NCBI RefSeq assembly: GCF_016887565.1
Contig: NZ_CP069396.1
Span: 3,437,001-3,501,000, forward strand
Reading direction: 5' to 3'
Source: Archangium violaceum
Lineage (GTDB): Bacteria > Myxococcota > Myxococcia > Myxococcales > Myxococcaceae
Length of the DNA stretch: 64,000 nucleotides
The position numbers and the translations under genes are program-made. The notes under the pieces are model-generated. The model saw only the letters and a program-made list of their open reading frames with translations, did no database searches and was not told the origin of the DNA. This document shows, piece by piece, positions 23,899 to 34,115 of the stretch (positions within the stretch are counted from its first letter, which is position 1; the number at the start of each line of letters is the position of its first letter).

Positions 23899-26786
23899 TC
23901 ACCTCCCGAGGCCCGGTGCGCGCGGATCGACTGGTGAGCGAGCGCCACGAGGATGAGCAACGTGGAGCCCAGCACCAGACAGAACACGCCCAGATCGAAA
24001 AACATCGCGCTCCCGATGTGGAGCTCTCCCAGTACCGGAGCGCTCAGGTGGAGGGTGTGCGAGGTGAGCAGCGGATAGCCGACCACGAATGCCCCCGCGG
24101 CCGTGCCGAGGACCAGCAGGAGCCCGATCCCGATCAGCGCACGCGGCGCGAGGCGCAGGCGCTCCTCGACCCAAGCGGTTCCGGAAACGATGTACTGGAG
24201 CAGGAAGCCCACCGACATCACCAGCCCCGCCACGAAGCCGCCGCCGGGCGCGTTGTGCCCACGCAGGAAGAAGAACGCCGCCACCACACCCGTCACGGGC
24301 AGGAGCAGGCGAACCAGCACCGCCGGCACCATCAGGTACCCCACCGCGGTGTCCCGCGCCATGCGCGGGTTCACCAGATCCGTCTGCAAGTCCGCCGGGA
24401 GTACCTGCTGCTGCGGAGGAAGCGCCATGACCTCGGTCGCCGGCCGGAAGCGCCGCAGGAGCGCGTAGACGGTGAGCGCGACGAGCGACAGCACCACGCC
24501 CTCCCCGAAGGTGTCGAACCCGCGGAAGTCCACCAGCATCACGTTCACCACGTTCCGCCCGCCTCCGCCACTCAGCGAGTTCTCGAGGAAGAACGAGGTG
24601 CGCTCGGGGAAGTCTCGCGTCATCACCGCGTATGCCAGGATCGCCATTCCACTGCCGGCACTCACCGCGATGATGAAGTCGCGGGCTCGCCGGCCCTTGG
24701 CAACCCTCGCGGTGTGCGCATCGTACACGCCGCGGGTCGGCTCTCGCGGCGGAAGCCATCGGAGCCCGAGCAGGATGAGCAGTGTCGTCACCACTTCGAC
24801 GGTGAGCTGGGTGAGCGCGAGGTCCGGCGCGGAGAACCAGATGAACGTGACGCAGCTCACCGCGCCCGCGGTCCCCGACAGCATGAGCGCGGCGAGCCGG
24901 TGGAACTTCGCCTGCCATGCGGCCCCCAACGCCGCCACACCTCCGATACTCCACAACGCGATGAACGTCGGCGAGAGAGGCACCAGTGGACGCTCCCCCT
25001 TGCCAATGCCACCCCACAGCGCCAGGACGCCCACGCTCAGCGTGACCACCACCATCGCCAACAGCTGCCGCTGAAGTCCCGTGGTGAGCAGCCAGCGACG
25101 GGTCCATCTGCTCAAGAGGGTGAGCCGCGTCAGCAGTGACGCGAAGAGCCTCGCACCATCCAACCGCGCCAGGATGCGACCACCGAGGCGCTCTCGCACG
25201 GCCTCCAGCCGCTGGGCCACCCGGTACAACACTCCGCCACCGCCGAGCGCCAGCGCGCTCATCAGCAGCGGAGGAGTGAATCCATGCCATATCTTGAGGC
25301 TGTACGCTGGGGGGGGTCCACCCACGACCTGCCGGGCCGCGGCATCGAGCAGGGGCCCGATCGACACGGCTGGCGCGATGCCCACGACCAGGCACATGAG
25401 GACCAGCACCTCCACGGGGACGCGCATCCACTTGGGCGGCTCCTCCGGGACGCGCGGAGTGTCCCGCGCGCTGGCGGGTCCGAAGAACACCTTCGCCGCG
25501 AACCGGAGCGAGTAGGCGACGCTCCCCATGCCCGCCAGGGTCGCCGCGATCGGCAGGCCCCACTGGACGGCGGGAATGGCGTCGACGAAGACCGTCTCCG
25601 CGAAGAACATCTCCTTCGACAGGAAGCCATTGAGCAGCGGGACTCCCGCCATCGCCGCCGTGGCTACGACCGCGAGCGTCCCGGTGATGGGCATCTGGCG
25701 GAAGAGCCCCGACAGCCGCCGGATGTCCCGCGTCCCCGTCTCATGATCGATGATCCCCACCGCCATGAACAGCGAGGCCTTGAACGCCGCGTGGTTCATG
25801 AGGTGAAACACCGCCGCCACCGCCGCGAGCGGGCTGTTGAGCCCGAGCAGCAGCATCACCAACCCGAGATGCGAGATGGTGGAGTATGCGAGCAGCCCCT
25901 TCAGGTCGCGCTGGAACAGCGCCGCCCACGCGCCGAACAGCAGCGTGACGAGCCCAGCGGACCCGACGAGCCAGAACCAGCTCTCCGTCCCCGACAGCAC
26001 CGGCCACAGGCGCGCCAGCAGGAACACGCCCAGCTTCACCATGGTCGCCGAGTGCAGATACGCCGACACCGGCGTCGGTGCCGCCATCGCGTTCGGGAGC
26101 CAGAAATGGAAGGGAAACTGGGCGCTCTTGGTGAACGCGCCGAGGAGGATGAGGCAGAGGGCCACCAGGTAGAGCGGGTGGGCCTCGAGTCGCTCGGAGC
26201 TCCCGAGGACGACCTCCAATTCGTAGCTGCCTGCCATCTCGCCGAGCACCAGCAGCCCGGCGAGGAGGCACAGCCCCCCCATCCCGGTGACCGTGAGCGC
26301 CATCCGGGCCCCGCGCTGGGCGTCCTTGCGTTGGTTCCAATAGCCGATGAGCAGGAACGAGAAGAGGGAGGTCAGCTCCCAGAAGAACGCCAGCAGCAGC
26401 AGGTTTCCCGCGAGGACCACCCCCAGCATCGCGCCCATGAAGGCCAGGAGGAATGCGAAGAACCTTGGCACGGGATCCGACGGCGAGAGGTAGTACCGCG
26501 CATACAGCATCACCAGCGCGCCGATGCCGAGGACGAGCATGCAGAACGTCCATGAGAGGCCATCGAGCCTCAGCACCAGCTCGAGCCCCAGCGAGGGCAC
26601 CCACGGGAGACGCTCGACCAACAGGCCTCCCCCTTGGACTCTCGGGAAATGGAGCGCCACCCCCACCAGCCCCACCAGGGCGGTGAGGCCCGCGAGCCCG
26701 GCGGCGCGGTTGCGGGCACTCGTGGGCAGCAGCGCCGCGATGGCGCCGGAGACCACGGGGATGATCAAGAGAGCAAGAAGCGGCAT
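23895..26786 (-). CDS. mrpA: Mrp-type antiporter subunit A with fused subunit B
   Basis: A 963-residue protein. Residues 1 to about 500 are the NuoL-like proton channel (FFWELTSLFSFLLIGYW, TKSAQFPFHFWLPNAMAAPTPVSAYLHSATMVKLGVFLLARLW, LAYSTISHLGLVMLLLGL). The next 230 residues are the MrpA-specific extension (WFSAPDLALTQLTVEVVTTLLILLGLRWLPPR). The last ~140 (YLMVPAVLVRLLLPVTGVVAAFFFLRGHNAPGGGFVAGLVMSVGFLLQYIVSGTAWVEE) are MrpB, explaining the absence of a separate mrpB gene. First gene of the six-gene operon. The ribosome site before ATG 26786 is weak. Confidence 0.95.
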   Translation of the reverse strand: MPLLALLIIPVVSGAIAALLPTSARNRAAGLAGLTALVGLVGVALHFPRVQGGGLLVERLPWVPSLGLELVLRLDGLSWTFCMLVLGIGALVMLYARYYLSPSDPVPRFFAFLLAFMGAMLGVVLAGNLLLLAFFWELTSLFSFLLIGYWNQRKDAQRGARMALTVTGMGGLCLLAGLLVLGEMAGSYELEVVLGSSERLEAHPLYLVALCLILLGAFTKSAQFPFHFWLPNAMAAPTPVSAYLHSATMVKLGVFLLARLWPVLSGTESWFWLVGSAGLVTLLFGAWAALFQRDLKGLLAYSTISHLGLVMLLLGLNSPLAAVAAVFHLMNHAAFKASLFMAVGIIDHETGTRDIRRLSGLFRQMPITGTLAVVATAAMAGVPLLNGFLSKEMFFAETVFVDAIPAVQWGLPIAATLAGMGSVAYSLRFAAKVFFGPASARDTPRVPEEPPKWMRVPVEVLVLMCLVVGIAPAVSIGPLLDAAARQVVGGPPPAYSLKIWHGFTPPLLMSALALGGGGVLYRVAQRLEAVRERLGGRILARLDGARLFASLLTRLTLLSRWTRRWLLTTGLQRQLLAMVVVTLSVGVLALWGGIGKGERPLVPLSPTFIALWSIGGVAALGAAWQAKFHRLAALMLSGTAGAVSCVTFIWFSAPDLALTQLTVEVVTTLLILLGLRWLPPREPTRGVYDAHTARVAKGRRARDFIIAVSAGSGMAILAYAVMTRDFPERTSFFLENSLSGGGGRNVVNVMLVDFRGFDTFGEGVVLSLVALTVYALLRRFRPATEVMALPPQQQVLPADLQTDLVNPRMARDTAVGYLMVPAVLVRLLLPVTGVVAAFFFLRGHNAPGGGFVAGLVMSVGFLLQYIVSGTAWVEERLRLAPRALIGIGLLLVLGTAAGAFVVGYPLLTSHTLHLSAPVLGELHIGSAMFFDLGVFCLVLGSTLLILVALAHQSIRAHRASGGE

Positions 26787-27254
26787 CGTTCGAGGTGTGG
26801 GTGGGAGCGAGGGAGGCCAACCCCTTCCCTCTCAGTTCTTGGTGGGGCCCCGGATGTGGGGAGTGGGCCTCTCCGCTCCATGCAAGGCACGATGATCCCG
26901 CGTCATCCTGGGCATCACGCCACCATGAGCAGTTTTACCGCGCGTGACAAGCGGAAGAACGGCGACGGCCGCGCGATGGTTGAGTGCGTGGCAGACCGGA
27001 TTCCACTCAGGGATTGCCGCGGTGCCGTTCGATGACGGCGGCGTCGGTAATCCACTTGCTCGGGTGGTTCTTCGGTCACTCCTCCGGCTTGGGGTGCACG
27101 ATCGGGAGAGCCAGGCCGGTCGAATCTTCCGGCCGGTCGGCGCCACGCCCAGGAAGGTTCCGTGGTGCGTCCCGCGGTACGTCTTGTATGGGTTTCTCCT
27201 GGGACTTGGGGGATGCCTGCCGAGGGCAAGCCCAGGTGCTCCACAAGCGTTCGC
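26787..27254. other. Intergenic region upstream of mrp operon, with a SnoaL-like remnant
   Basis: About 470 bases. It must contain the mrp promoter on the minus strand, but I see no convincing -35/-10 pair. Part of it (27130-27200) carries a short recognisable protein fragment, listed separately. No complete gene is apparent in any frame. Confidence 0.5.
27130..27200 (-). pseudogene. Fragment of a SnoaL-like ester-cyclase family protein
   Basis: The minus-strand frame gives YKTYRGTHHGTFLGVAPTGRKI, which matches the GTHxGxFxGxPPTGR motif of SnoaL-like polyketide-cyclase/ester-cyclase proteins. The frame loses resemblance on both sides, so only about 22 residues survive. It lies just downstream of the MFS exporter of the RiPP-like locus. 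Confidence 0.35.
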
Positions 27255-28433
27255 TCACGGTGTGGCGGTGCGATGGACGTGCCAGGCGAGTGCCATCAAA
27301 CCCAGGACCAGCAGCAGGCCGAGGTTCAGCAAACCGCTCCACCCCAGCGCCGACAGGAGGGCCCCGGACGTCAGTGACGCCGCGCCGCTGGCGGCGAAGA
27401 CGCACAGGTCATTGAGTCCCTGTGCACGAAAGCGCTCGGGACCCGAGCGACTGCGCGCCACCAGGGTCGTCGCGGTCACGAACACGAAACACCAGCCCAC
27501 ACCGACCAGCGCCAGTCCGAGCATGTGCCCTCCCATGCCGGGAACCCAGCTGATCAGGAACCCCACGAGCAGGAAGAGCAGCCCCAATCCCTGCAACCAT
27601 GCGATCGACACTCTTTTCAGAATGGCGCTGATCGACAGCGAGGGCAGGTACATGCTCAGCAGGTGCACCTGTATCACCCAGCTCGCCTCCTGAATCATGT
27701 ATTGCTCGAAGCCACACATCTGCAAGGGCGTGGGTACCATGAGCAGGCTCATCACCAGGAAGGCACCGGCGCCCATGGCCACCATCGGCCAATACAACGC
27801 GCGAGCGCGTGCGTCGGGCGTGGCGGAAACCTCGGTGACGAACGCGCCTTGCGGTCGGTACAGCAGCAACGAGAGCGCGGCCAGGACCTGGAGCAAGGCC
27901 AGGATCAGCAGGACCCGGGGCACATAATCGGACGTCCTTCCCTCCAGCAGGCCGAAGAGCGAGATGCCGGGAAAGATGCCCACGGCGCTGGCGAGTTGGA
28001 TCAGGGTCAGCAGGCGCGGGGCCCTGCTGCTCTGCTGCCCCTCGAGGATCGCGAAACGATACTGCTGCACGAAGGAGCCGTGCAGACCGACACCGAAGAC
28101 GGCTGCGCAGAACAGCCAGAAATCGAACCGGTGCACCGCTCGTGCGGCGAGCGCCAGGCAGCCGGCGGCCAGCAGCGCCGAGGCGATGAAGCAGCGTTTG
28201 CGTCCGAAGTGGCGCATCAGCTGGCTGGCGGGCCAGGTGCCCAGCGCCGAGGACAGCACCATCACGGCCACCGGCAGGGTCGCGAGCCGTATATCCACCG
28301 CGAGCCACTTACCCACCAGGCTGCCGACGAACTGGATCGAAACCGCGCTGGCGAGCCCCACGACCTGACACAGCAGCAGGACCCGCGTGTTGATGGATGT
28401 GGCGGGGGCGGCCCGCGGAGCTCGGAGGATCAC
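27255..28433 (-). CDS. MFS transporter of the GCIS-peptide locus
   Basis: A 392-residue permease with about 12 membrane segments. The MFS signature between segments 2 and 3 appears as TWPASQLMRHFGRKRCFIASALLAAGCL. I chose the GTG at 28433 because it overlaps the stop of the preceding gene by 4 bp (GTGA). A longer open frame upstream is Arg/Pro-rich and antisense-like. It is the last of three tightly coupled genes behind the repeat peptide, so peptide or product export is the natural guess. It does not closely resemble a drug-efflux subfamily I can name. Confidence 0.85.
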   Translation of the reverse strand: MILRAPRAAPATSINTRVLLLCQVVGLASAVSIQFVGSLVGKWLAVDIRLATLPVAVMVLSSALGTWPASQLMRHFGRKRCFIASALLAAGCLALAARAVHRFDFWLFCAAVFGVGLHGSFVQQYRFAILEGQQSSRAPRLLTLIQLASAVGIFPGISLFGLLEGRTSDYVPRVLLILALLQVLAALSLLLYRPQGAFVTEVSATPDARARALYWPMVAMGAGAFLVMSLLMVPTPLQMCGFEQYMIQEASWVIQVHLLSMYLPSLSISAILKRVSIAWLQGLGLLFLLVGFLISWVPGMGGHMLGLALVGVGWCFVFVTATTLVARSRSGPERFRAQGLNDLCVFAASGAASLTSGALLSALGWSGLLNLGLLLVLGLMALAWHVHRTATP

Positions 28434-28975
28434 CGAACGTGCTCCGCAGCGGGTTGTGCGTCCAGGTCTTCCGCTTCGAGCTCCGCGATACCAGCCAGGG
28501 AAAGGCCCAGCTGCTGGTGGAGGAAGCGCACCATCGTCCAGTGGGGGAGTGCGCCCTCGTCGAAGGGACCGAACTCGTCGCGATACAGTGGCAGCCAGCG
28601 CAGGGCCTCCTCGAGCATCTGCTCCCGGCCAGGCTGGCTCCGCTGGTAGTCCTCGTACGGCAGGCTGCGGTGATGGATGAAGAAGCGTCCCGGAAGACGC
28701 TCCTCGCACAGCTGCCGATACTCCCGGGTCTGCAAGATCAGATAGTGCCAGACCTCATCGAGCGCCTGCTCCACGGGCAGGAACAGCCCGGCCAGCCGCT
28801 CCGGATGGCGCGAGATCAGGTACAGGTACTTCAGGCACTCGATGACCTGCCGCTCGACGTACGTGGGCTCCTCGCCGGTGGTCCGCACGAAGTGCCGCAC
28901 GACGCCGGAGAAGAGCGCGTCATCGAGCAATGCCCTGAGCGCGTCGGTCGTCACCTTGGATGGATTGGAATTCAT
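28430..28975 (-). CDS. Uncharacterised protein with DEVWHxxIL motif (GRDP-like?)
   Basis: A 181-residue soluble protein. Residues 69-102 read EQALDEVWHYLILQTREYRQ then LCEERLPGRFFIHH. The pattern D-x-x-W-H-x-x-I-L-x-T-x-x-Y, a Cys (Cys90), and F-x-x-H-H recalls the conserved core of glycine-rich-domain-like proteins (pfam07173) and related small bacterial proteins, from memory. His77, Cys90, His101 and His102 could bind a metal. ATG 28975 overlaps the adenylate-forming enzyme stop by 4 bp, and the stop overlaps the MFS start by 4 bp. Inside a RiPP-like operon it may be a modifying or partner protein, but I cannot assign a reaction. Confidence 0.75.
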   Translation of the reverse strand: MNSNPSKVTTDALRALLDDALFSGVVRHFVRTTGEEPTYVERQVIECLKYLYLISRHPERLAGLFLPVEQALDEVWHYLILQTREYRQLCEERLPGRFFIHHRSLPYEDYQRSQPGREQMLEEALRWLPLYRDEFGPFDEGALPHWTMVRFLHQQLGLSLAGIAELEAEDLDAQPAAEHVR

Positions 28976-30243
28976 GCGCCACCTTGTCCTGTCATCTCGG
29001 ATTCCCGCACCAGCCAGGCGTACTTCCCGGACTTGCCGATCGCGATGTGCTCGCGATGTTCGAGTTCGCATTCGAGACCGGCGACCTCCAGGCTTCTTTG
29101 TCGCAGCTCGCGCGCCACGGTCGGCTCGATGGGCCTGTTGTCGAAGGTGGTGTACAGCAATCGTGCCTGTCGCGGCGTCCTCAGGTGGAGCTGATAGAGG
29201 AAGATGGAGGGTGTGGCGTCGGCGATCCAGTCATCGAGATCCGCCTGGGAGATCACCCCCCCGTGCTCGAGCCGCAACAGCTCCCGCTCCCTCCCGCAGA
29301 ACCGGCGAATCCGAAGCGGGTCGGGGGAGCCATCGACCGTCTCGGCGCAATCGCCGGAGCGATAGCGAATCAGTGGCATGTAGGGGTTGCGCAGGCTCGA
29401 GACGATGATGCTGTAGATCGTGCTGTCCTTTTCGACGGGGATCAGCTCCAGGTGCATCTTGTCGAGGTAGGGCCAGTACCGTCCGTGGCGATCGCTGTAA
29501 TACAGATACCCCAGCTCGGTGCTGCCAAACAGGTCGATGATCGGGCAGTCGAAATGTTGCCGCAAGAACCGCTGCACGTTCTTCGGCGTGTACTCGTAGG
29601 CGTGAATGATGCTGGCCGGTTTTGGAAAGCGCTGCCATGAGCCCCAGTCCCGGGCCTTCCGCACCAGATGCGCGAGGTGGTAGCTGTCGCAGTCGAGGTG
29701 ATACGCGCCCTGCGGATGCGCCTGCTGGACGACGGTCATCTCATCGAGCATGCGCTCCACCTCGTCACGCTCCCAGAGCGCCGGATCGAGCCGCAGATTG
29801 AGGTAGAGCGTGCGCGAGTCGAGTCGACGCTCCTCGAGGCTTGGAAGTGCCTGGGCCTCGGCGCCGCGCTTCCTCGCGTTGAGTCGAGCCACGTGCTCGG
29901 TCGCCAGCACGGTGGTGATCGAGACACGCTGACAGTTCTGCTGCCAGGTGATGGCGATGTCGGGATGCTCGCTCCACAGCTGGTAGTAGGACTTCAACAG
30001 GAAGAAAGGAGGGCGGATGATCTGCATCCGTGCGTGATTGGTTCCGGTCGAGAGCACGAACTCCGCCTCGCCCACCTTCAATGCCTCAGCAAGCCTCGGG
30101 GTCATCCAATTGTCCGGGAAGCCCCTGGCGATCTCAGGCTTCTCCAGAATCGGGAAGAAACCCTGCTCGATCGACTGATGATAGATGGGGATGTCCCTGA
30201 CCTGCTCGATCATCTCAACGAGAGTCTGTCTTCGGGCGTCCAT
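28972..30243 (-). CDS. Adenylate-forming enzyme (phenylacetate-CoA ligase/CoF-synthetase-like) of the GCIS-peptide locus
   Basis: A 423-residue ANL-superfamily protein, short like PaaK relatives. Recognisable core motifs: S65TGTNHARMQI (P-loop, usual SSGTTGxP), F239GSTE (A5), Y294RSGD (A7), C316GRERE (A8 hinge) and K404SGK near the C-terminus (A10 Lys). All catalytic positions look intact, so it should adenylate a carboxylate. It lies 133 bp downstream of the 64-residue repeat peptide and overlaps the next gene by 4 bp. In a RiPP setting it might activate the peptide C-terminus, an acidic side chain, or an acyl group to be attached. No carrier-protein gene is nearby. Confidence 0.85.
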   Translation of the reverse strand: MDARRQTLVEMIEQVRDIPIYHQSIEQGFFPILEKPEIARGFPDNWMTPRLAEALKVGEAEFVLSTGTNHARMQIIRPPFFLLKSYYQLWSEHPDIAITWQQNCQRVSITTVLATEHVARLNARKRGAEAQALPSLEERRLDSRTLYLNLRLDPALWERDEVERMLDEMTVVQQAHPQGAYHLDCDSYHLAHLVRKARDWGSWQRFPKPASIIHAYEYTPKNVQRFLRQHFDCPIIDLFGSTELGYLYYSDRHGRYWPYLDKMHLELIPVEKDSTIYSIIVSSLRNPYMPLIRYRSGDCAETVDGSPDPLRIRRFCGRERELLRLEHGGVISQADLDDWIADATPSIFLYQLHLRTPRQARLLYTTFDNRPIEPTVARELRQRSLEVAGLECELEHREHIAIGKSGKYAWLVRESEMTGQGGA

Positions 30244-30376
30244 CGGTTGTGTGGGGGAGGGGAGTTGAACGGACCAATGAGAAGCGTTGCATCAGCCCTT
30301 CGGAGTGGGCGCGAGCGAGGCGGGAAACCACGGGAACGAGGCGCTTTCCACCTCGCTCGCGACCCGGACTACCCTA

Positions 30377-30571
30377 TCAGCTGATGCAGCCGGTCTTGGA
30401 GATGCAGCCGGCCTTCACGGGGGTAGCCCCCCTCGAGATACAGCCGGCCTTCACGGAGACAGCCGGCCCGGAGATGCAACCGGCATCGACAACCGGCGTA
30501 CCGGCCGAGTTGGCCGCGACCCACTGGTTCCAGAGCTGATCCTGGGCGAGCTGACGAATCAGGTTTTTCAT
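30377..30571 (-). CDS. Candidate RiPP precursor peptide with four GCIS units
   Basis: A 64-residue peptide. The leader-like part (1-29) is MKNLIRQLAQDQLWNQW then VAANSAGTPVVD; it is amphipathic and charged. The C-terminal part is built from repeats: AGCISGPAVSVK (30-41), AGCISRGATPVK (42-53), AGCISK (54-59) and TGCIS (60-64), ending exactly at the last Ser. Cysteines at 32, 44, 56 and 62 have spacing 12, 12, 6. The start at 30571 has a perfect GGAGG five bases upstream. A longer in-frame start (30634) lacks that. The gene is followed in the same direction by an adenylate-forming enzyme, a small protein and an exporter. The repeat core suggests multiple products or a multiply modified peptide. 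No lanthipeptide, radical-SAM or YcaO enzyme is adjacent. Confidence 0.75.
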   Translation of the reverse strand: MKNLIRQLAQDQLWNQWVAANSAGTPVVDAGCISGPAVSVKAGCISRGATPVKAGCISKTGCIS

Positions 30572-30630
30572 TCGAACCTCCGAGACTGAACAGGTGGATG
30601 ATGCATGGAAAAACATACACTTCCACAGCC

Positions 30631-30651
30631 GCACCCGGATGCGCTCGGGTG
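30631..30651. promoter_or_regulatory. Inverted repeat in the leader of the GCIS-peptide gene
   Basis: GCACCCG (30631-30637) and CGGGTGC (30645-30651) form a perfect 7-bp inverted repeat with a 7-base loop, 60 bases upstream of the peptide start. If the promoter at 30683-30711 is real, this would form a hairpin in the transcript leader; it could equally be an operator. Confidence 0.35.
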
Positions 30652-30682
30652 CTCCTCGGCCCGGCTGCGCGACCGTGTGTTT

Positions 30683-30711
30683 GTTTTAAGCTTCAACTAG
30701 TCTGGGGTCAA
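30683..30711 (-). promoter_or_regulatory. Possible sigma-70-like promoter for the GCIS-peptide operon
   Basis: On the minus strand, TTGACC (30711-30706) and TAAAAC (30688-30683) are separated by 17 bases, pointing toward the peptide gene with a leader of about 105 bases. The DNA here is locally AT-richer than its surroundings. Confidence 0.4.
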
Positions 30712-30779
30712 GGGTTCCTGGTTTTTCATGTCTGCTCAGGTTTTGGGAGTTCGTTCGGGATGTCAGAGGGGCATGCTAG

Positions 30780-32459
<1,680 letters not shown>

Positions 32460-32703
32460 AGTGGAGTCGGCGAAGGCCACGGACGAGGGGGCCCTCCTGG
32501 GCCTCGAGCGGTACGTGTCCAGGTCCTATACGCGACCCGTCTGACATGAGGGGGAGTGAACGCTCCCCATACAAGGTGGGCGTGCCCCGGTGACGTGGCT
32601 CTCCCGCCGTGTTGTTAAAGCGGGAATGGCTCCCCCCACCTGAACGGGTCCTGCCCATCAGGAGCGAGGGGAGCCACGGGATGTTCTCGAAAACGCGGGT
32701 GCT

Positions 32704-33930
32704 CTAGCGCAGCTGGAGGAAGGAGAAGGAGAGCCCTTCCGTGGTCACGGTGGGTCTGCCGCTCTCGCCCAGCACGTGCAGGGTCGTCGACGCGCTGCCC
32801 GCCCCGAATTCGGAGTAGAGGGTCTGATTCTGCGACTCGAAGAGGAAGACACTGCCCGTGGTGGACGGGAAATCGGTCCTCCGCGTCGCGCTCAGAGTGT
32901 CGAGCTTCAACTGCCACCACTGCCAACCGGTTCCGCTCGCCACGGTACGGGGGTGGGTGCCCGCTTTCACGGGGGCGATGCTCTCATCGAGCACGCGCAC
33001 GTACGCCGTTCCCTGAGGGCCGGGGATGAGCGCACCCGCGGTGCCTCCACCCACAAGCGAGCCGAGCTCCTCGTAGAAGGAGGGATCGAAGGTGCGCGTC
33101 TGGGGATCGAACTTGAGCAGGCACGGCTCCGGCGTGTTCTCTCCCTCCACCCGGTACACCGCGGCGCCGTACGCCTCCGTCGCGATGTAGACCTTGCCAT
33201 CGGGGCCGACGGCGGCATCGTGCGTGTAGCCGCACCGGTCATCCATCGCGATGGTGGGCTCATCCGTCCGTGTGTCGACGGAGACGACGCCCGCCTTCCT
33301 GGTGATCCCCAATCCCGAGACCGGACGCCAGCCCACGGGCATGATGAGCTGGTTGTCGAGGTGCACGATCGCCCCCGAGAAGGACAGGATCGTGCCCGGG
33401 ATGTTCAGCGCGTCGAGGGGAAGGGTCTTCGTGACCGTCATCTCGGTGGGATTCCAGATGACGAGCTGGGCGGTGGTCCCGTCGAAGTAGTACGCCTTGG
33501 TCGCCGAGATGAACTGGAAGTTGTTCTGGTACTCCCCGAGCGACGAGATGCCCTGGCCCTCGAGGCTCAGGGTTCCCGCCTGCTCCAGGCCTCCGCTGCT
33601 CGTCAGGTTGTAGCGGGTGATCGTCGCGCTCTCGTCACTCACCACATAGAGCGAGCCAGACTTGCGAATGCCCACGCCGAGCGCGCGGCCGGGAACCTTG
33701 ATGGCGTTGTCCAGCGAGAGCGTCGCGGTCTGCTCCGCGCGGTCCGTCACGATGACGTAGCTCTCCATCGGGTCCGAGGAGAACAGCTGCGTGGTGATGG
33801 CGTACAGCGGCCTGGTATCGCCGTTGCCCGGGTCGTCCGGGCCCTGCGTGTCACCACAACCGGAGAGCAGGGCGAAGGCAAGCATCGCGGAAGAGAGTCT
33901 CGAGGGGAGGAAGGAAACAGGATGCTTCAT
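32704..33930 (-). CDS. Exported lipoprotein behind a Fur-like box (MxcI-like)
   Basis: A 408-residue protein with a lipobox signal peptide (AMLAFALLSGCGD, Cys at about 25). The body (YVIVTDRAEQTATLSLDNAIKVPG, LYVVSDESATITRYNLTSSG, VVSVDTRTDEPTIAMDDRCGYTHDAAVGPDGKVYIATEAYGAAVYRV) reads as a beta-propeller of DUF4374/MxcI type. From memory, MxcI is encoded with myxochelin siderophore genes in myxobacteria. A Fur-like palindrome lies 83 bp upstream, supporting iron-dependent expression and a role in siderophore handling. No siderophore biosynthesis gene is in the window. Confidence 0.75.
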   Translation of the reverse strand: MKHPVSFLPSRLSSAMLAFALLSGCGDTQGPDDPGNGDTRPLYAITTQLFSSDPMESYVIVTDRAEQTATLSLDNAIKVPGRALGVGIRKSGSLYVVSDESATITRYNLTSSGGLEQAGTLSLEGQGISSLGEYQNNFQFISATKAYYFDGTTAQLVIWNPTEMTVTKTLPLDALNIPGTILSFSGAIVHLDNQLIMPVGWRPVSGLGITRKAGVVSVDTRTDEPTIAMDDRCGYTHDAAVGPDGKVYIATEAYGAAVYRVEGENTPEPCLLKFDPQTRTFDPSFYEELGSLVGGGTAGALIPGPQGTAYVRVLDESIAPVKAGTHPRTVASGTGWQWWQLKLDTLSATRRTDFPSTTGSVFLFESQNQTLYSEFGAGSASTTLHVLGESGRPTVTTEGLSFSFLQLR

Positions 33931-34012
33931 GGGAACTGCCTTTCTGCCGTGGGGGAAATGGGGGGCGGTGCTCCAGCGGGAGCCTCAGCGCCTCCGGTCA
34001 GGCGCTCGGATA

Positions 34013-34039
34013 TGAAATTGATACGCATTATCATTTTCA
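34013..34039 (-). promoter_or_regulatory. Fur-like iron box upstream of lipoprotein gene
   Basis: A 27-bp near-palindrome. Outer arms TGAAA/TTTCA and inner arms TGATA/TATCA are matched, with GATACGCATTATCATT in the middle resembling the Fur consensus GATAATGATAATCATTATC. It is strikingly AT-rich against the local background and lies 83 bp upstream of the lipoprotein start at 33930. Confidence 0.7.
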
Positions 34040-34115
34040 GTACGTGTTAAATCCATTGCCGCGTCCTGTCAAGAAGTGTGAGGGGCCTCAGGCGCTGGCG
34101 CGCGGCTTGAGCGAG

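Noticed and set aside
30249-30589. Plus-strand frames across the GCIS peptide with repeated GLHGD/GDAAG motifs
   Set aside because: The repetition comes from the DNA repeats of the opposite strand; the minus frame has GGAGG, a leader and gene context, the plus frames do not.
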